Source: Paenirhizobium naphthalenivorans (GTDB lineage: Bacteria > Pseudomonadota > Alphaproteobacteria > Rhizobiales > Rhizobiaceae). Taken from it: DNA of 64,000 nt. Below are positions 43,299-52,122 of this stretch, piece after piece. The position numbers and the translations under genes are program-made. Every line of letters starts with the position of its first letter. Position 1 is the stretch's first letter. The notes under the pieces are model-generated. The model was not told where the DNA came from. It worked only from the letters and a program-made list of their open reading frames with translations, and made no database searches. The stretch spans positions 1-64,000 of the forward strand of contig NZ_BJZP01000006.1 in NCBI RefSeq assembly GCF_007992095.1, written 5' to 3'.

Positions 43299-44315
43299 GT
43301 GCTGGAACATGCGCTGCTTTATGACGCGCAAGGCCAACCGCTCCTGAGCGGAAGACTGAATGCTTCGCGCGAGTGGGCAGAGGTCAACGCATTCTGCAAT
43401 CGGGTCTATATGCCCCTTGCCGCGCGGCCGCTTGTCGAGGGCGCAGATCCGAATGCCACGCTGCGGACATTGTCGATCGGTAGAATAATTCTGAGCCGCT
43501 TCTGTTTCGGCGTGCCAACGAAGGCCGATGAGTTCGATTCCTCCTCGGGCAACATCATCGTCGTGAACACCATGCGGGGAAGTGTGCGCCACCCGCTTTC
43601 CGATGGCGCCAGTGTCGATACGCGACCCGGAGACAGTTATGTCGTCGATTGCAGCCGAACGGATTACTGGAACGTTGCGGATGGACACGATCTCCAGTTC
43701 AACCTGACCATACCCCACAAGCTGATGGAGGAAACAGCCCAGCGATGGTATGGCTTCGTGCCTGAGGACGATCTCTGGAAAAGGCGGTTGGTTTTCGGCT
43801 GCGGGCATTCCGCCTGGCTGTCCCTTCTGGATTATGCGACACGATCCGTCGACGCCCAGAGCGACGGTATCGCCAGTCCGCTGATGGAAAAGCGGATGGA
43901 GGAAACCCTCTGTCTGGAATTGTTGCGCGGCTGGGCTGAATGTTCCGGACTCAACTTGGAAACTGGTGCGCGAAGTGCCGCACCGCGATACGTGCGTGAG
44001 GCGGAACAGCTGATGAAGGAACAGGCGCATAAGGCACCGACGGTCACCGACATCGCCTCGCAACTCGGGATATCCGCGCGCAGTCTTTCCGAAGGGTTCC
44101 GCCGGTTCCGCGGCATTACACCTCACGACTACCTGACCGCGCAACGGCTGGACGGTTTGCGAAGGGCGCTGGAAGAGGCCCTTCCCGGTGAGACGGTTTC
44201 CTCGATCGCGGCGGAACGGGGTTATGTGAACCTGACCGCGATGACTGCCGGCTACCGTCGGCGCTTCGGCGAGAGCCCTTTCCAGACGTTGCGCAATCGT
44301 CCGGCGCGTCTGTGA
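43299..44315 (+). CDS. AraC-family transcriptional regulator
   Basis: The start is placed at GTG 43299 because GGAGGAGG (43283-43290) precedes it well; a longer frame from 43239 has no such site. The 338-residue protein has an N-terminal AraC_binding_2-type effector domain (residues about 30-190) and a C-terminal double helix-turn-helix: VTDIASQLGISARSLSEGFR, then GITPHDYLTAQRLDGLRRAL and SIAAERGYVNLTAMTAGYRR. It lies directly before an alcohol dehydrogenase gene, and between them is a pair of direct repeats with the spacing of an AraC operator. It is therefore the likely activator of that gene. The effector is unknown. Confidence 0.9.
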   Translation: MLEHALLYDAQGQPLLSGRLNASREWAEVNAFCNRVYMPLAARPLVEGADPNATLRTLSIGRIILSRFCFGVPTKADEFDSSSGNIIVVNTMRGSVRHPLSDGASVDTRPGDSYVVDCSRTDYWNVADGHDLQFNLTIPHKLMEETAQRWYGFVPEDDLWKRRLVFGCGHSAWLSLLDYATRSVDAQSDGIASPLMEKRMEETLCLELLRGWAECSGLNLETGARSAAPRYVREAEQLMKEQAHKAPTVTDIASQLGISARSLSEGFRRFRGITPHDYLTAQRLDGLRRALEEALPGETVSSIAAERGYVNLTAMTAGYRRRFGESPFQTLRNRPARL

Positions 44316-44401
44316 CGCCGATACGTCGGAACTCGACCGAATTTGTCTAAACCCGCTCCATTCTGGAGGAGAAAAACCCAGCGCAGTGTGGTTTGCTTCC
44401 T

Positions 44402-44436
44402 GTTTGGATCAGTGTTTTCCGGTTTGGATCAGCGTT
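44402..44436 (+). promoter_or_regulatory. Direct-repeat operator for an AraC-type activator
   Basis: GTTTGGATCAGTGTT (44402-44416) and GTTTGGATCAGCGTT (44422-44436) differ at one base and are set exactly 20 bp apart, two helical turns, as for AraC/XylS-type sites. They lie 136-170 bases upstream of the dehydrogenase start and just downstream of the AraC-family gene. Confidence 0.65.
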
Positions 44437-44571
44437 CGGCCTGCGCTGGTTCCATCCGTTCCTCTAAGGTCGGCCCGGGTGTCATCTCGCACTCCGCTAC
44501 CCGGACAGGAGGCCGGTTTGTGTAATCTTTGCAACATCATGCTGAAAGGCATGCCCCCCATGGAGGATCTT

Positions 44572-45609
44572 ATGAAAGCACTTGTCTACAAGGGACCGGG
44601 CCAAAAGGACTGGGTCGAAAAGCCGAAGCCGGTTGTCCTGGAACCGACCGACGTGATCGTGAAGATCTCGAAAACGACGATCTGCGGCAGCGACCTGCAC
44701 ATTCTGAAGGGCGACGTGCCGACCGTGGCCGAGGGACGGACGCTCGGCCATGAAGGCGTCGGGATCGTCGACGACGTCGGCAGTGCGGTCCGCAATTTCA
44801 AGAAGGGCGATGCCGTCCTGATTTCCTGCATCACCTCCTGCGGCTCCTGCCCGAACTGCAAGCGGCAGCTTTATTCCCATTGCGACGACGGCGGCTGGCA
44901 GCTTGGCCACACGATCGACGGCACGCAGGCCGAATACGTCCGCATTCGCCACGGCGACAACTCGCTTTATCCGATCCCGGCGGGCGCGGATGAGGAGGCC
45001 CTGGTCATGCTCTCCGATATTCTGCCAACGGGTCTTGAAATCGGTGTGCAGGCAGGCGGGGTCAAGCCCGGTGACGCGATCGCCATCGTCGGTGCGGGAC
45101 CGGTGGGCATGTCGGCGCTGCTGACGGCGCAGTTCTACTCGCCCGGCAAGATTATCATGATCGACATGGACCCGGCGCGCCTGGCGCTCGCCCGGCAGTT
45201 CGGCGCCACCGACACGCTTCAAGTCGGCGCTGACGATGTCGTGGCCGGCGTCATGGCGATGACGAACGGTCAGGGCGTCGATGTGGCGATCGAGGCGGTA
45301 GGCGTGCCTGCGACCTTCGACACTTGCCAGAAGATCGTCTCGGCCGGCGGCAAGATCGCCAATGTCGGCGTGCACGGCAAGCCGGTGGAACTGCACATTG
45401 AGGATCTCTGGATCAAGAACATCAACATCTCGATGGGGCTTGTGAACACGAACACCACGCCGATGCTGCTGAAGACGGTTCAGGCCGGCAAGTTCGACCC
45501 GAGCAAGCTGATCACCCATCGCTTCACGCTCGACCAGATCCTCGAGGCCTACGAGGTGTTCGGCAATGCCGCACGTGAAAAGGCGATGAAGGTCATTCTC
45601 GCCGCCTGA
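44572..45609 (+). CDS. Zinc-dependent medium-chain alcohol dehydrogenase
   Basis: The start at 44572 (MKALVYKGPGQKDW) follows GGAGGA at a proper distance. The 345-residue protein is a zinc MDR enzyme. TTICGSDLH supplies the catalytic Cys, LGHEGVGIV the His-Glu pair, and SCGSCPNC with YSHC the four structural-zinc cysteines. The Rossmann fold has IVGAGPVGMSALL near residue 170, with an acidic IDMDPARL that favours NAD. In this locus it probably oxidises a secondary alcohol to the ketone used by the carboxylase, but substrate specificity cannot be read from sequence. A strong terminator follows. Confidence 0.9.
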   Translation: MKALVYKGPGQKDWVEKPKPVVLEPTDVIVKISKTTICGSDLHILKGDVPTVAEGRTLGHEGVGIVDDVGSAVRNFKKGDAVLISCITSCGSCPNCKRQLYSHCDDGGWQLGHTIDGTQAEYVRIRHGDNSLYPIPAGADEEALVMLSDILPTGLEIGVQAGGVKPGDAIAIVGAGPVGMSALLTAQFYSPGKIIMIDMDPARLALARQFGATDTLQVGADDVVAGVMAMTNGQGVDVAIEAVGVPATFDTCQKIVSAGGKIANVGVHGKPVELHIEDLWIKNINISMGLVNTNTTPMLLKTVQAGKFDPSKLITHRFTLDQILEAYEVFGNAAREKAMKVILAA

Positions 45610-45630
45610 GGATTGAAAAGCGTCGTATGC

Positions 45631-45672
45631 AAAGGCCACCGGGTTCCGACCGCGAACCCGGTGGCCTTTATT
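45631..45672. terminator. Bidirectional terminator between adh and dctM
   Basis: AAAGGCCACCGGGTTC (45631-45646) pairs perfectly with GAACCCGGTGGCCTTT (45654-45669) over a 7-base loop. The T and A runs on both sides let it serve both converging transcripts. Confidence 0.85.
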
Positions 45673-45681
45673 TGTCTCGGT

Positions 45682-46998
45682 TCAGCGACCCATCATGGTT
45701 TCCGGCAACCAGGTGACGATCGCCGGGAAGAGGAAAATCAGCGCGATCGTGAACATTTCCATGACCACGAACCATAGAGCGCCGCGGAAAACGTCGGAGA
45801 GGGAGGTGTCGCGATCAATGCCGGCGATAACGAAGCAATTCAGCCCGATCGGCGGGGTGATCAGCCCTATCTCGCACATTTTCACACACAGAATGCCGAA
45901 CCAGATCGGATCGAAGCCCAGGCCGGTCACGGTCGGGAAGACGATCGGCAGAGTGATGACCATCATCGAGAAGGCATCGAGAAACATGCCGAGCGGTATG
46001 TAGAGCAACAACAGGACGCCGACGACGAGATATGGCGGCACGCCACTTTCGACGATGGCTTCGGCCACCATCTGCGGAATTTGCACGAGGGTCAGGAAGT
46101 AACTGAAGATACCGGCCCCGATCATGGTGAATAGGATCATCACCGTGGTCGTTGCGGTCGAGCGGAAGCTCTCGAGCAGGTGGGCACCCAGTTGGGCCCT
46201 GCCGGACCGTGACAAGAGCAACATCAGGAACGCCGCCAGCGCGCCGATGGCCGCCGCTTCTGTCGGCGTCACCAATCCGAGATAAATGCCGCCAAGAACG
46301 AGAAGAAACAGCACCAGCACCTGCCACGCCTGGCCGGTGGCCCGCATGCGTTCTCCCCAGCCGGCACGCGGGCTGCGGGCCGCCTTGTTCATGGTGGAGG
46401 ACCCGAGAATGGCGACGCCTCCCATGAAGACGAGGGTGGTGAGAATACCCGGTATGAAACCGGCGATCAGCATCTTGCCGGCGGAGACCTCGGTCAGAGC
46501 GGCGTAGAAGATCAGCAGCACCGAAGGCGGAATGAGAACGCCAAGCACGCCGCCGGCGGCGACCGATCCCGCAGCGAGGCGCGAATCGTAGCCGGCCTTC
46601 TTCATCTCCGGAATGGCGACCGCGCCGACGGTGGCGGCGGTGGCGACGGACGAGCCGGAGGTGGCGGCAAAGCCCGCCGAGGTGAGGATGCCTGCCATGG
46701 CGAGGCCGCCCGGCAGATGGCCGACCCATTTGTTGGCCACATGAAACAGTCGCTTGCCGATCTGTGCGTGATGGGCGAAGGCCCCCATGAGGATGAACAG
46801 GGGAATGACCGTCAGTGAATAATTGGCGGCGGAGGCGAAGGAAAAGGACTTCAGCCGGTTCAGCAGAAAGGTCAGGCTTTCCACCATGACGATACCGAAG
46901 GCACCAGACAGTGCCAGAGCAGCAAAAACCGGTGTACCGAGCGCCATGAGAGCGAAGATGAGGCCGACGGCCAGTAGGGTGATGACGTAGGTGTCCAT
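45682..46998 (-). CDS. dctM: TRAP transporter large permease
   Basis: This 438-residue protein has about 12 hydrophobic segments spread over its length, starting TYVITLLAVGLIFALMALG. It has the DctM family signatures GGVLGVLIPPSVLLIFYA and, near the C-terminus, IGLITPPIGLNCFVIAGI. It forms the sodium-driven channel of a TRAP transporter together with the small permease and the binding protein encoded just upstream. A hairpin lies in the 81-base gap from the small permease gene. Confidence 0.93.
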   Translation of the reverse strand: MDTYVITLLAVGLIFALMALGTPVFAALALSGAFGIVMVESLTFLLNRLKSFSFASAANYSLTVIPLFILMGAFAHHAQIGKRLFHVANKWVGHLPGGLAMAGILTSAGFAATSGSSVATAATVGAVAIPEMKKAGYDSRLAAGSVAAGGVLGVLIPPSVLLIFYAALTEVSAGKMLIAGFIPGILTTLVFMGGVAILGSSTMNKAARSPRAGWGERMRATGQAWQVLVLFLLVLGGIYLGLVTPTEAAAIGALAAFLMLLLSRSGRAQLGAHLLESFRSTATTTVMILFTMIGAGIFSYFLTLVQIPQMVAEAIVESGVPPYLVVGVLLLLYIPLGMFLDAFSMMVITLPIVFPTVTGLGFDPIWFGILCVKMCEIGLITPPIGLNCFVIAGIDRDTSLSDVFRGALWFVVMEMFTIALIFLFPAIVTWLPETMMGR

Positions 46999-47049
46999 GG
47001 AGTTTCCTGAAACGCTGTCGATCCGCGTGGCTTGCAGCCAGATAAAGGG

Positions 47050-47071
47050 AACCGGGGCCGTAACCCCGGTT
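47050..47071 (-). terminator. Hairpin between dctQ and dctM, possible attenuator
   Basis: AACCGGGG (47050-47057) and CCCCGGTT (47064-47071) are perfectly paired around CCGTAA. On the minus strand it is followed by CCCTTTATC, a weak T stretch, so it may lower rather than stop transcription into dctM or protect the upstream mRNA. Confidence 0.5.
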
Positions 47072-47079
47072 CAGACGGT

Positions 47080-47598
47080 TCAGTGAAGGGCGTTGCCGGT
47101 TCGCGACGGTTCGGGCGGACAGCCGGTCGCCGTCAGTACCGCGCGAAGCAGGGCCTGTAGCGCGGCAAACCAGAGGCCGGCGGCGACCGCGATCTTCGCC
47201 CACCAGATCGGCATCTGGAACGCGCCCCAGCGAAATTCGCGGATCGCGAAGGAATAGGCCGCTTCCGCGCTCGCCGGCCAGGCCAGCATTGCGAAAGCGA
47301 GCGCGGTCAGCGCGAAGGCGAGTGCCGTCGACAGCCTTGCGGCCTTGGGCGGCAGCTGGTCGGTCACCATCGTCACCCGGATATGGGCGTCATCGAGAAG
47401 CGTGACGCCCAGTCCCATGAAGACGACCAGCACCATGGACATTTCCGACATTTCGAAAAGTCCCGGCACGGAGCGTCCCGCAACCGCCCGTGCGACGACG
47501 TCCACCGAGATCCCCACCATCATGAAGGCGAGGAAGGCAAGCGCCACCCAGCCCGTGACGACGGCGATGCGCGTGAGGAAGCGGTTCACAACCAGCAT
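47080..47598 (-). CDS. dctQ: TRAP transporter small permease
   Basis: The start at 47598 (MLVVNRFLTRIAVV) is preferred over 47628 because it begins just after the dctP stop and follows a GAGG. The 172-residue product has four hydrophobic segments and the family segment MVLVVFMGLGVTLLDDAHIR. It joins the large permease in the membrane complex. Confidence 0.88.
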   Translation of the reverse strand: MLVVNRFLTRIAVVTGWVALAFLAFMMVGISVDVVARAVAGRSVPGLFEMSEMSMVLVVFMGLGVTLLDDAHIRVTMVTDQLPPKAARLSTALAFALTALAFAMLAWPASAEAAYSFAIREFRWGAFQMPIWWAKIAVAAGLWFAALQALLRAVLTATGCPPEPSRTGNALH

Positions 47599-47605
47599 GA
47601 CCGCC

Positions 47606-48694
47606 TCACAGCGCCGCCGCGATTTCACCCGGACGTTTCAGCCTGCCGGAAGGCGCGTGCCTGGCGATCGAAGCCTCGACCAGCTCCTGCATGGCGACGC
47701 CATCGACGCCGTTCGGCTTCGCCACTTTCTCGATCCACTGGTCGACCTCAGCCGGCTGGACGCGTGCGCGGGCCTTCGCCTTCTCCGCATCGGAAAGGGA
47801 CGTGAACTTCACGCCTTCGGAAAGCGCCTTTTTCACGTAGTCGGTCAGTACCGTCTCGTAGATCTCGGTGAATTTGCCGGCGTAAAGCTCGTCGGCGAGA
47901 TCAGTGCAGATCTTCTTGCTGGGGTCGGAAAGACCTTCCCACACTCCCCGGTTCATGACCGTTACGGCCGGCGCGTGCGCACCGTCGCCGATGTCGTAGA
48001 AATTCGGCGCGATCTCGTGCAGCTTGTAGGCCACCGCCGTGACGAAGTCGAAACCGTAGACACCGTCCAGGACGCCGCGCTCAAGCGCCTGATAAACCTC
48101 GCCGGCCGCCATCGGGACGGCGATGCCGCCGAGCCGTTCGATGACGTCGGTCGCGACGCCGTAGCCACGGATCTTCTTGCCCTTGAGGTCCTCGATGGAA
48201 TTGATCGGTTCCCGCAGCACCAGCGGCGCATAATTCCAGTTGGTCCAGTAGAGCACTTTGGAACGATGCCGCTGTTCCCATTCCTGCCGCAAAGGCTCGA
48301 ACTGTTCGTAGACGTCGCGGCAGACGAGTTGCAGGGTATCGGCGCGATCGACGCGGTAATACCATTCCAGCCCACGCGTAACCGGCACTTCGGCCTGATA
48401 GTAACCGGGCGAAATCAGGGTGATTTCGGACGTGCCGTCACGCACCGCGCTCAGGTGCTCACCGACCTTGTTGAGGCTGCCGGCCCAGTAACGCTTGATC
48501 GAGACCTCGCCATTGGTGCGCTTCTCCAGCTCATCGAGGAACCAGCGGTCGATCCACGAGGGTCCGGCGTTTTCCGTGACATAGCTGTCGAACTTCATCG
48601 ACGTTTTGGCGCGGGCGCCGAGTGGCAGGCCGCCAGCCATGAAACCGGCCCCGGCCAGCAGGCCGGTATTCTTCAGAAAATCGCGTCTTTTCAT
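47606..48694 (-). CDS. dctP: TRAP substrate-binding protein, DctP family, Tat-exported
   Basis: This 362-residue protein starts MKRRDFLKNTGLLAGAGFM, a twin-arginine signal (RRDFLK), so it is exported folded. The mature part has EDLKGKKIRGYG, which keeps the Arg used by most DctP proteins to hold a carboxylate, and VPMAAGEVYQALERGVLDGV, a hallmark segment. The substrate is thus expected to be an organic acid. In this operon it lies between an acyl-CoA ligase and the two permeases, so the imported acid is probably a precursor or intermediate of the carboxylase pathway. Confidence 0.92.
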   Translation of the reverse strand: MKRRDFLKNTGLLAGAGFMAGGLPLGARAKTSMKFDSYVTENAGPSWIDRWFLDELEKRTNGEVSIKRYWAGSLNKVGEHLSAVRDGTSEITLISPGYYQAEVPVTRGLEWYYRVDRADTLQLVCRDVYEQFEPLRQEWEQRHRSKVLYWTNWNYAPLVLREPINSIEDLKGKKIRGYGVATDVIERLGGIAVPMAAGEVYQALERGVLDGVYGFDFVTAVAYKLHEIAPNFYDIGDGAHAPAVTVMNRGVWEGLSDPSKKICTDLADELYAGKFTEIYETVLTDYVKKALSEGVKFTSLSDAEKAKARARVQPAEVDQWIEKVAKPNGVDGVAMQELVEASIARHAPSGRLKRPGEIAAAL

Positions 48695-48741
48695 AGATTA
48701 TCCTCCCTTGTTGTCGCCGGGCTCCTCCGGCCCGGCGGTAA

Positions 48742-50247
48742 TCATTGCGCGCTGGCTATAGTCCCCGCGCGAATTTCGGTTTTCAGGATCTTGCCGTAAC
48801 CGTTCTTCGGCAGATCGGGCACGAAGACGTAGCGTTTCGGGCGCTTGAAGGCGGCAATCTCGTTGCGGCACCAGAGGTCAAGATCGCTCTCGGCCGCGCT
48901 TCGACCCGGTTCGAAGACGACATAGGCGACAACCTGTTCGCCCCATTCCGGTTCGGGTTCGCCGATCACCGCCACCTCGAATACGGCGGGGTGGCGCAGG
49001 AGCGTCTCCTCCACCTCACGCGGGTAGATGTTGGTGCCGCCAGAGATGATGACGTCCTTCGAGCGATCGGTGAGGTAGAGAAAGCCATCCTCGTCCATGT
49101 GGCCGAGATCACCGGTGTGAAGCCAGCCGTCCCGCAGCGTTTCCGCCGTGGCGTCCGGATTGTTCCAGTAGCCGCGCATCACGGTCGGGCTTTTTACGCA
49201 GATTTCACCGGTCTCGCCCGGTTCGAGCTGTTCTCCGCCCGGTCCGAGAATGCCGAGCGTGACGCAGCCCTGCGCGATACCGACGGAAGCGCGGCGTGTC
49301 CGCCAGCGCGGGTGAAGCGCATCCGCCACCATGTCGCGCCGCAGCACCGAGATCGTCATCGGCGTTTCGCCCTGTCCGTAGATCTGCGAGAAACGGGGGC
49401 CGAACAGCTCCAGCGCCTCGTCTATGTCGCTGGCGTACATCGGTCCGCCGCCATAGATGATGGTGCGGATACCCTCGCCCCGGTAAGCGCGCTCGCGGGC
49501 GGCGGCCACCAGACGTTTCACCATGGTGGGAGCGGCGAAGAACACCAGACCACCCCGGCTTTGCGCCAGAGCGATGATCTCGCCGCAATCGAAGCCGCGC
49601 GAGGCCGGTACGATATGGGCACTGCCGGCACGGATATGCGGGAGCATGTAAAGCCCCGCCCCATGCGACATAGGCGCGGCGTAGAGCATATGGTCGCAGG
49701 CGCGCGCCTCATCCACATCCAGCGTGTAGCACAGCGTCATCTGGCGGAGATTGTCATGTGAGAGCATGACGCCTTTCGGTTTGCCCGTCGTGCCCGACGT
49801 GTAGAACAGCCAGGCGAGCTCGTCGTCATCGAGAGCCAGCGGCGGTGTCACCTGCCCGCCTGTCCCGGCGGACGCCGTCAGCGCCAGTTCCTGCCGGTCG
49901 GGACGGGGGGCGAAAGTCTCGCCCTTGTCAGTGAAGACCAGCGACGCTTCGGCATTCTCCACGATCCACTCCGCCTCGCGCGGATGCAGCTTGCAGTTCA
50001 CCGGAACGGCGATGGCGCCGATCCACCAGCAGGCGTGCAACACTTCGATATAGTCCGGCGCGTTCTTGGCGAAGATCGCCACGCGGTCGCCCTTGCGGAT
50101 ACCGCAGGCTTCCGCGAGATGTCGGGCCCGCAGGCAAACCGCCGCCAGCAATTCGCCATAGGTGCGATGGAGCCGATCGCCGTCGTAGACCGCAGGCCGA
50201 TCCGGCCAGACGAGGGCTGTCTGGTAAAGCCAGTGGGCGATGTTCAT
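48742..50247 (-). CDS. AMP-forming acyl-CoA ligase
   Basis: This 501-residue enzyme is of the class I adenylate-forming family. Motifs are FYTSGTTGKPKGVMLSH near residue 148, IYGQGETPMT, HTGDLGHMDEDGFLYLTDR near 375, and the C-terminal KNGYGKILKTEI with the catalytic Lys. It should activate a carboxylic acid to its CoA thioester through an acyl-AMP. In acetophenone breakdown the 3-oxoacid (benzoylacetate) is activated by a ligase of this type, so a 3-oxoacid-CoA ligase role is plausible. It could also activate the acid imported by the TRAP system. It lies nine bases after the thiolase gene in the same operon. Confidence 0.9.
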   Translation of the reverse strand: MNIAHWLYQTALVWPDRPAVYDGDRLHRTYGELLAAVCLRARHLAEACGIRKGDRVAIFAKNAPDYIEVLHACWWIGAIAVPVNCKLHPREAEWIVENAEASLVFTDKGETFAPRPDRQELALTASAGTGGQVTPPLALDDDELAWLFYTSGTTGKPKGVMLSHDNLRQMTLCYTLDVDEARACDHMLYAAPMSHGAGLYMLPHIRAGSAHIVPASRGFDCGEIIALAQSRGGLVFFAAPTMVKRLVAAARERAYRGEGIRTIIYGGGPMYASDIDEALELFGPRFSQIYGQGETPMTISVLRRDMVADALHPRWRTRRASVGIAQGCVTLGILGPGGEQLEPGETGEICVKSPTVMRGYWNNPDATAETLRDGWLHTGDLGHMDEDGFLYLTDRSKDVIISGGTNIYPREVEETLLRHPAVFEVAVIGEPEPEWGEQVVAYVVFEPGRSAAESDLDLWCRNEIAAFKRPKRYVFVPDLPKNGYGKILKTEIRAGTIASAQ

Positions 50248-50256
50248 GGCGTTTCC

Positions 50257-51432
50257 TCAGGCCCGGTCGGCGTGCAGGATCGTGGCATAGTTCGCCACCG
50301 CCGCGCCGCCCATGTTGAAGGCAAGACCCCATTCAGCGCTCTTGCGCTGCATGGCACCCGCCTGTCCCGTCAACTGCCGGAAGCCGAGCGCCAGCATGGA
50401 TACGCCGGTCGCGCCGACCGGATGTCCCTTGGCCTTCAGCCCACCGGAAAGGTTGACCGGTGTACGGCCCTCCGGCATCACCGTGCCGTCGTCCAGCGCG
50501 GCAGCACCCTTGCCCTTCGGCGCCAGCCCCATGGCTTCGTAGATCAGAAGCTCGGCGGGGGTGAAGCAATCGTGGACCTCAGCGAAATCGACGTCTTCCA
50601 CCGTAATGCCCGCCGCCGCATAGGCGGCGCGGATGGCCCGTTCCGGCCCCTCGAAGGCGACGAGATCGCGGCGGCTCATCGGCAGGTAATCGGAGACATG
50701 TTCGGCGGCGGCGATGCGTACCCGGCGGTGTGCATCCCTTGCCGCGCCCTCGCTGGAGGACAGCACGATGGCCGCCGCGCCGTCCGTCACCAGGGAGCAG
50801 TCGCTGAGGCGAAGCGGCGGGGCAATCAGCGGGTTGCGCTCGCTCACCTCGCGACAAAATTCGTAGGGCATCGGCTTGTGCATCTGCGCCAGCGGATTGT
50901 TCATCGCATTGGCGTGGTTCTTGGCAGCGATGCGGGCCATGGCATCCATCGGCGAGCCGTAACGCTCTCCATATCGCTCGGCTGCAATGGCAAAGACCTG
51001 CGGGAAGCTGAGCGACGCCTCGAAGGGATCGTTCTGGTAGCCAGCGCCGGCCAGGGCCTGCGTGACTTCGGCCGTCGTTCGATGGGTCATCTTCTCGGCA
51101 CCGACGACCAGCACGGTGCGGGCCTTGCCGGCTTCGATCAGGTTCAGCCCGCCGTGGAAGGCCGCCGCTCCAGAGGCGCAGGCGTTCTCGCAACGTGTGG
51201 CCGGCTTGAAGCGCAGGTCCGGATAGGCCTGATGGACAAGCGACGAGGGAAAGCCGTCGGCAACCAGGCCGGAATTGAAGTGGCCGAGATAGACCGCGTC
51301 GATTTCCGCGGGGTCGATTGCGGCCTCCGCGACGGCTTCCCGAACGGCCTCGACGATCAGTTCCTCAAGGGTCTGTTGCAGCTTTCCAAACTGTGTGTGG
51401 CCGCTGCCGATGATGTAACTGCTGGATTTCAT
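50257..51432 (-). CDS. SCP2/SCPx-type thiolase
   Basis: The start at 51432 (MKSSSYIIGSGHTQFGKL) follows GGGAGGA at a normal distance; the longer frame to 51483 lacks one. The 391-residue protein has the nucleophilic Cys in RCENACASGAAAF near residue 84, EVHDCFTPAE in the middle, and GLKAKGHPVGATG with the catalytic His. It should cleave a 3-oxoacyl-CoA with CoA to acetyl-CoA and a shortened acyl-CoA. This is the expected last step after ketone carboxylation and CoA activation. It is the first gene of a five-gene operon: thiolase, ligase, dctP, dctQ, dctM. Confidence 0.9.
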   Translation of the reverse strand: MKSSSYIIGSGHTQFGKLQQTLEELIVEAVREAVAEAAIDPAEIDAVYLGHFNSGLVADGFPSSLVHQAYPDLRFKPATRCENACASGAAAFHGGLNLIEAGKARTVLVVGAEKMTHRTTAEVTQALAGAGYQNDPFEASLSFPQVFAIAAERYGERYGSPMDAMARIAAKNHANAMNNPLAQMHKPMPYEFCREVSERNPLIAPPLRLSDCSLVTDGAAAIVLSSSEGAARDAHRRVRIAAAEHVSDYLPMSRRDLVAFEGPERAIRAAYAAAGITVEDVDFAEVHDCFTPAELLIYEAMGLAPKGKGAAALDDGTVMPEGRTPVNLSGGLKAKGHPVGATGVSMLALGFRQLTGQAGAMQRKSAEWGLAFNMGGAAVANYATILHADRA

Positions 51433-51493
51433 GTGCATTCCTCCCATGCCCACAATGTTCCGGCGGACGGTCTCTGGAAACAATGCGGGAAAA

Positions 51494-51523
51494 TACGTAG
51501 GTATCTACGTAGAAGTTACGTAG
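51494..51523. promoter_or_regulatory. Triple TACGTAG repeat, candidate operator
   Basis: TACGTAG occurs at 51494-51500, 51506-51512 and 51517-51523, spaced 12 and 11 bases, about one helical turn each. The first copy also pairs with CTACGTA (51505-51511) as an inverted repeat. It lies between the divergent thiolase operon and the PAS-LuxR gene, so it is a natural site for that regulator. Confidence 0.6.
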
Positions 51524-51552
51524 AAGCGAACGCAGCATGGGGGGAGCGCGCC

Positions 51553-52122
51553 TTGGAGGACTATGCGACACTGTCGGAGGAACTGCTCAATCTCACAGGC
51601 TTCATGGATGCGCCCATCGGTATCATGATCCTGTCGGATCGGCGTATTTTGCGCGTGAATACCGAGATCGAGCAGATTTTCGGCTGGAACCGCGCCGATC
51701 TGGAAGGGCAATCTATCCGGGTGCTATACCCCTCCAGCGTTGACTACGAGAAGACCGGCAGTCGCTGGCATCGCTGGCTGGAAAGCGGTCCGCGCTATGA
51801 GGACGAGCGCTTCATGCAGTGCAGGAGCGGCGAGATCATCTGGACACGGGCGCGCGGGCGCACGTTGACACCTGCCGACCCGTTCCATCTGATGGTCTGG
51901 ACCTTCGAACATTTGCGGGACCGTCCGCCAAGTTCGGCGGCGTTGACCGCAAAGGAGCGTGAGGTCGCGCGCTATATCGTCAACGGTTATACCAGCAAGG
52001 AAATCGGTCAGGCGCTTGGCATTTCTCCGCGTACCGTCGAGGTTCATCGCGGCGCGATCATGAAGAAGCTCGGCGTCCATAATGCCGCCGAACTGGTCGC
52101 GCGGATGATCGTCGAACGTTAA
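51553..52122 (+). CDS. PAS-domain LuxR/NarL-type regulator
   Basis: The most likely start is TTG 51553 (EDYATLSEELLNLTGF), with GGGGGGAG just upstream; no in-frame ATG occurs before residue 17. The 189-residue product has a PAS domain, residues about 15-130 (GIMILSDRRILRVNTEIEQ, FGWNRADLEGQSIRVLYP). A C-terminal GerE helix-turn-helix follows: LTAKEREVARYIVNGYTSKE, then LGISPRTVEVHRGAIMKKLG. PAS domains sense small molecules or redox state. It is divergent from the thiolase-ligase-TRAP operon, and the TACGTAG repeats between them make it the probable regulator of that operon. Confidence 0.85.
   Translation: MEDYATLSEELLNLTGFMDAPIGIMILSDRRILRVNTEIEQIFGWNRADLEGQSIRVLYPSSVDYEKTGSRWHRWLESGPRYEDERFMQCRSGEIIWTRARGRTLTPADPFHLMVWTFEHLRDRPPSSAALTAKEREVARYIVNGYTSKEIGQALGISPRTVEVHRGAIMKKLGVHNAAELVARMIVER

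Noticed and set aside
44322-44571. A sigma-54 promoter before the alcohol dehydrogenase
   Set aside because: GG and GC pairs near 44395 and 44512 do not have the required ten-base spacing.
49984-51552. A 712-codon frame covering the acyl-CoA ligase and thiolase region on the plus strand
   Set aside because: Only the last 190 codons (from 51553) encode the PAS-LuxR protein. The rest is the antisense of well-supported genes.
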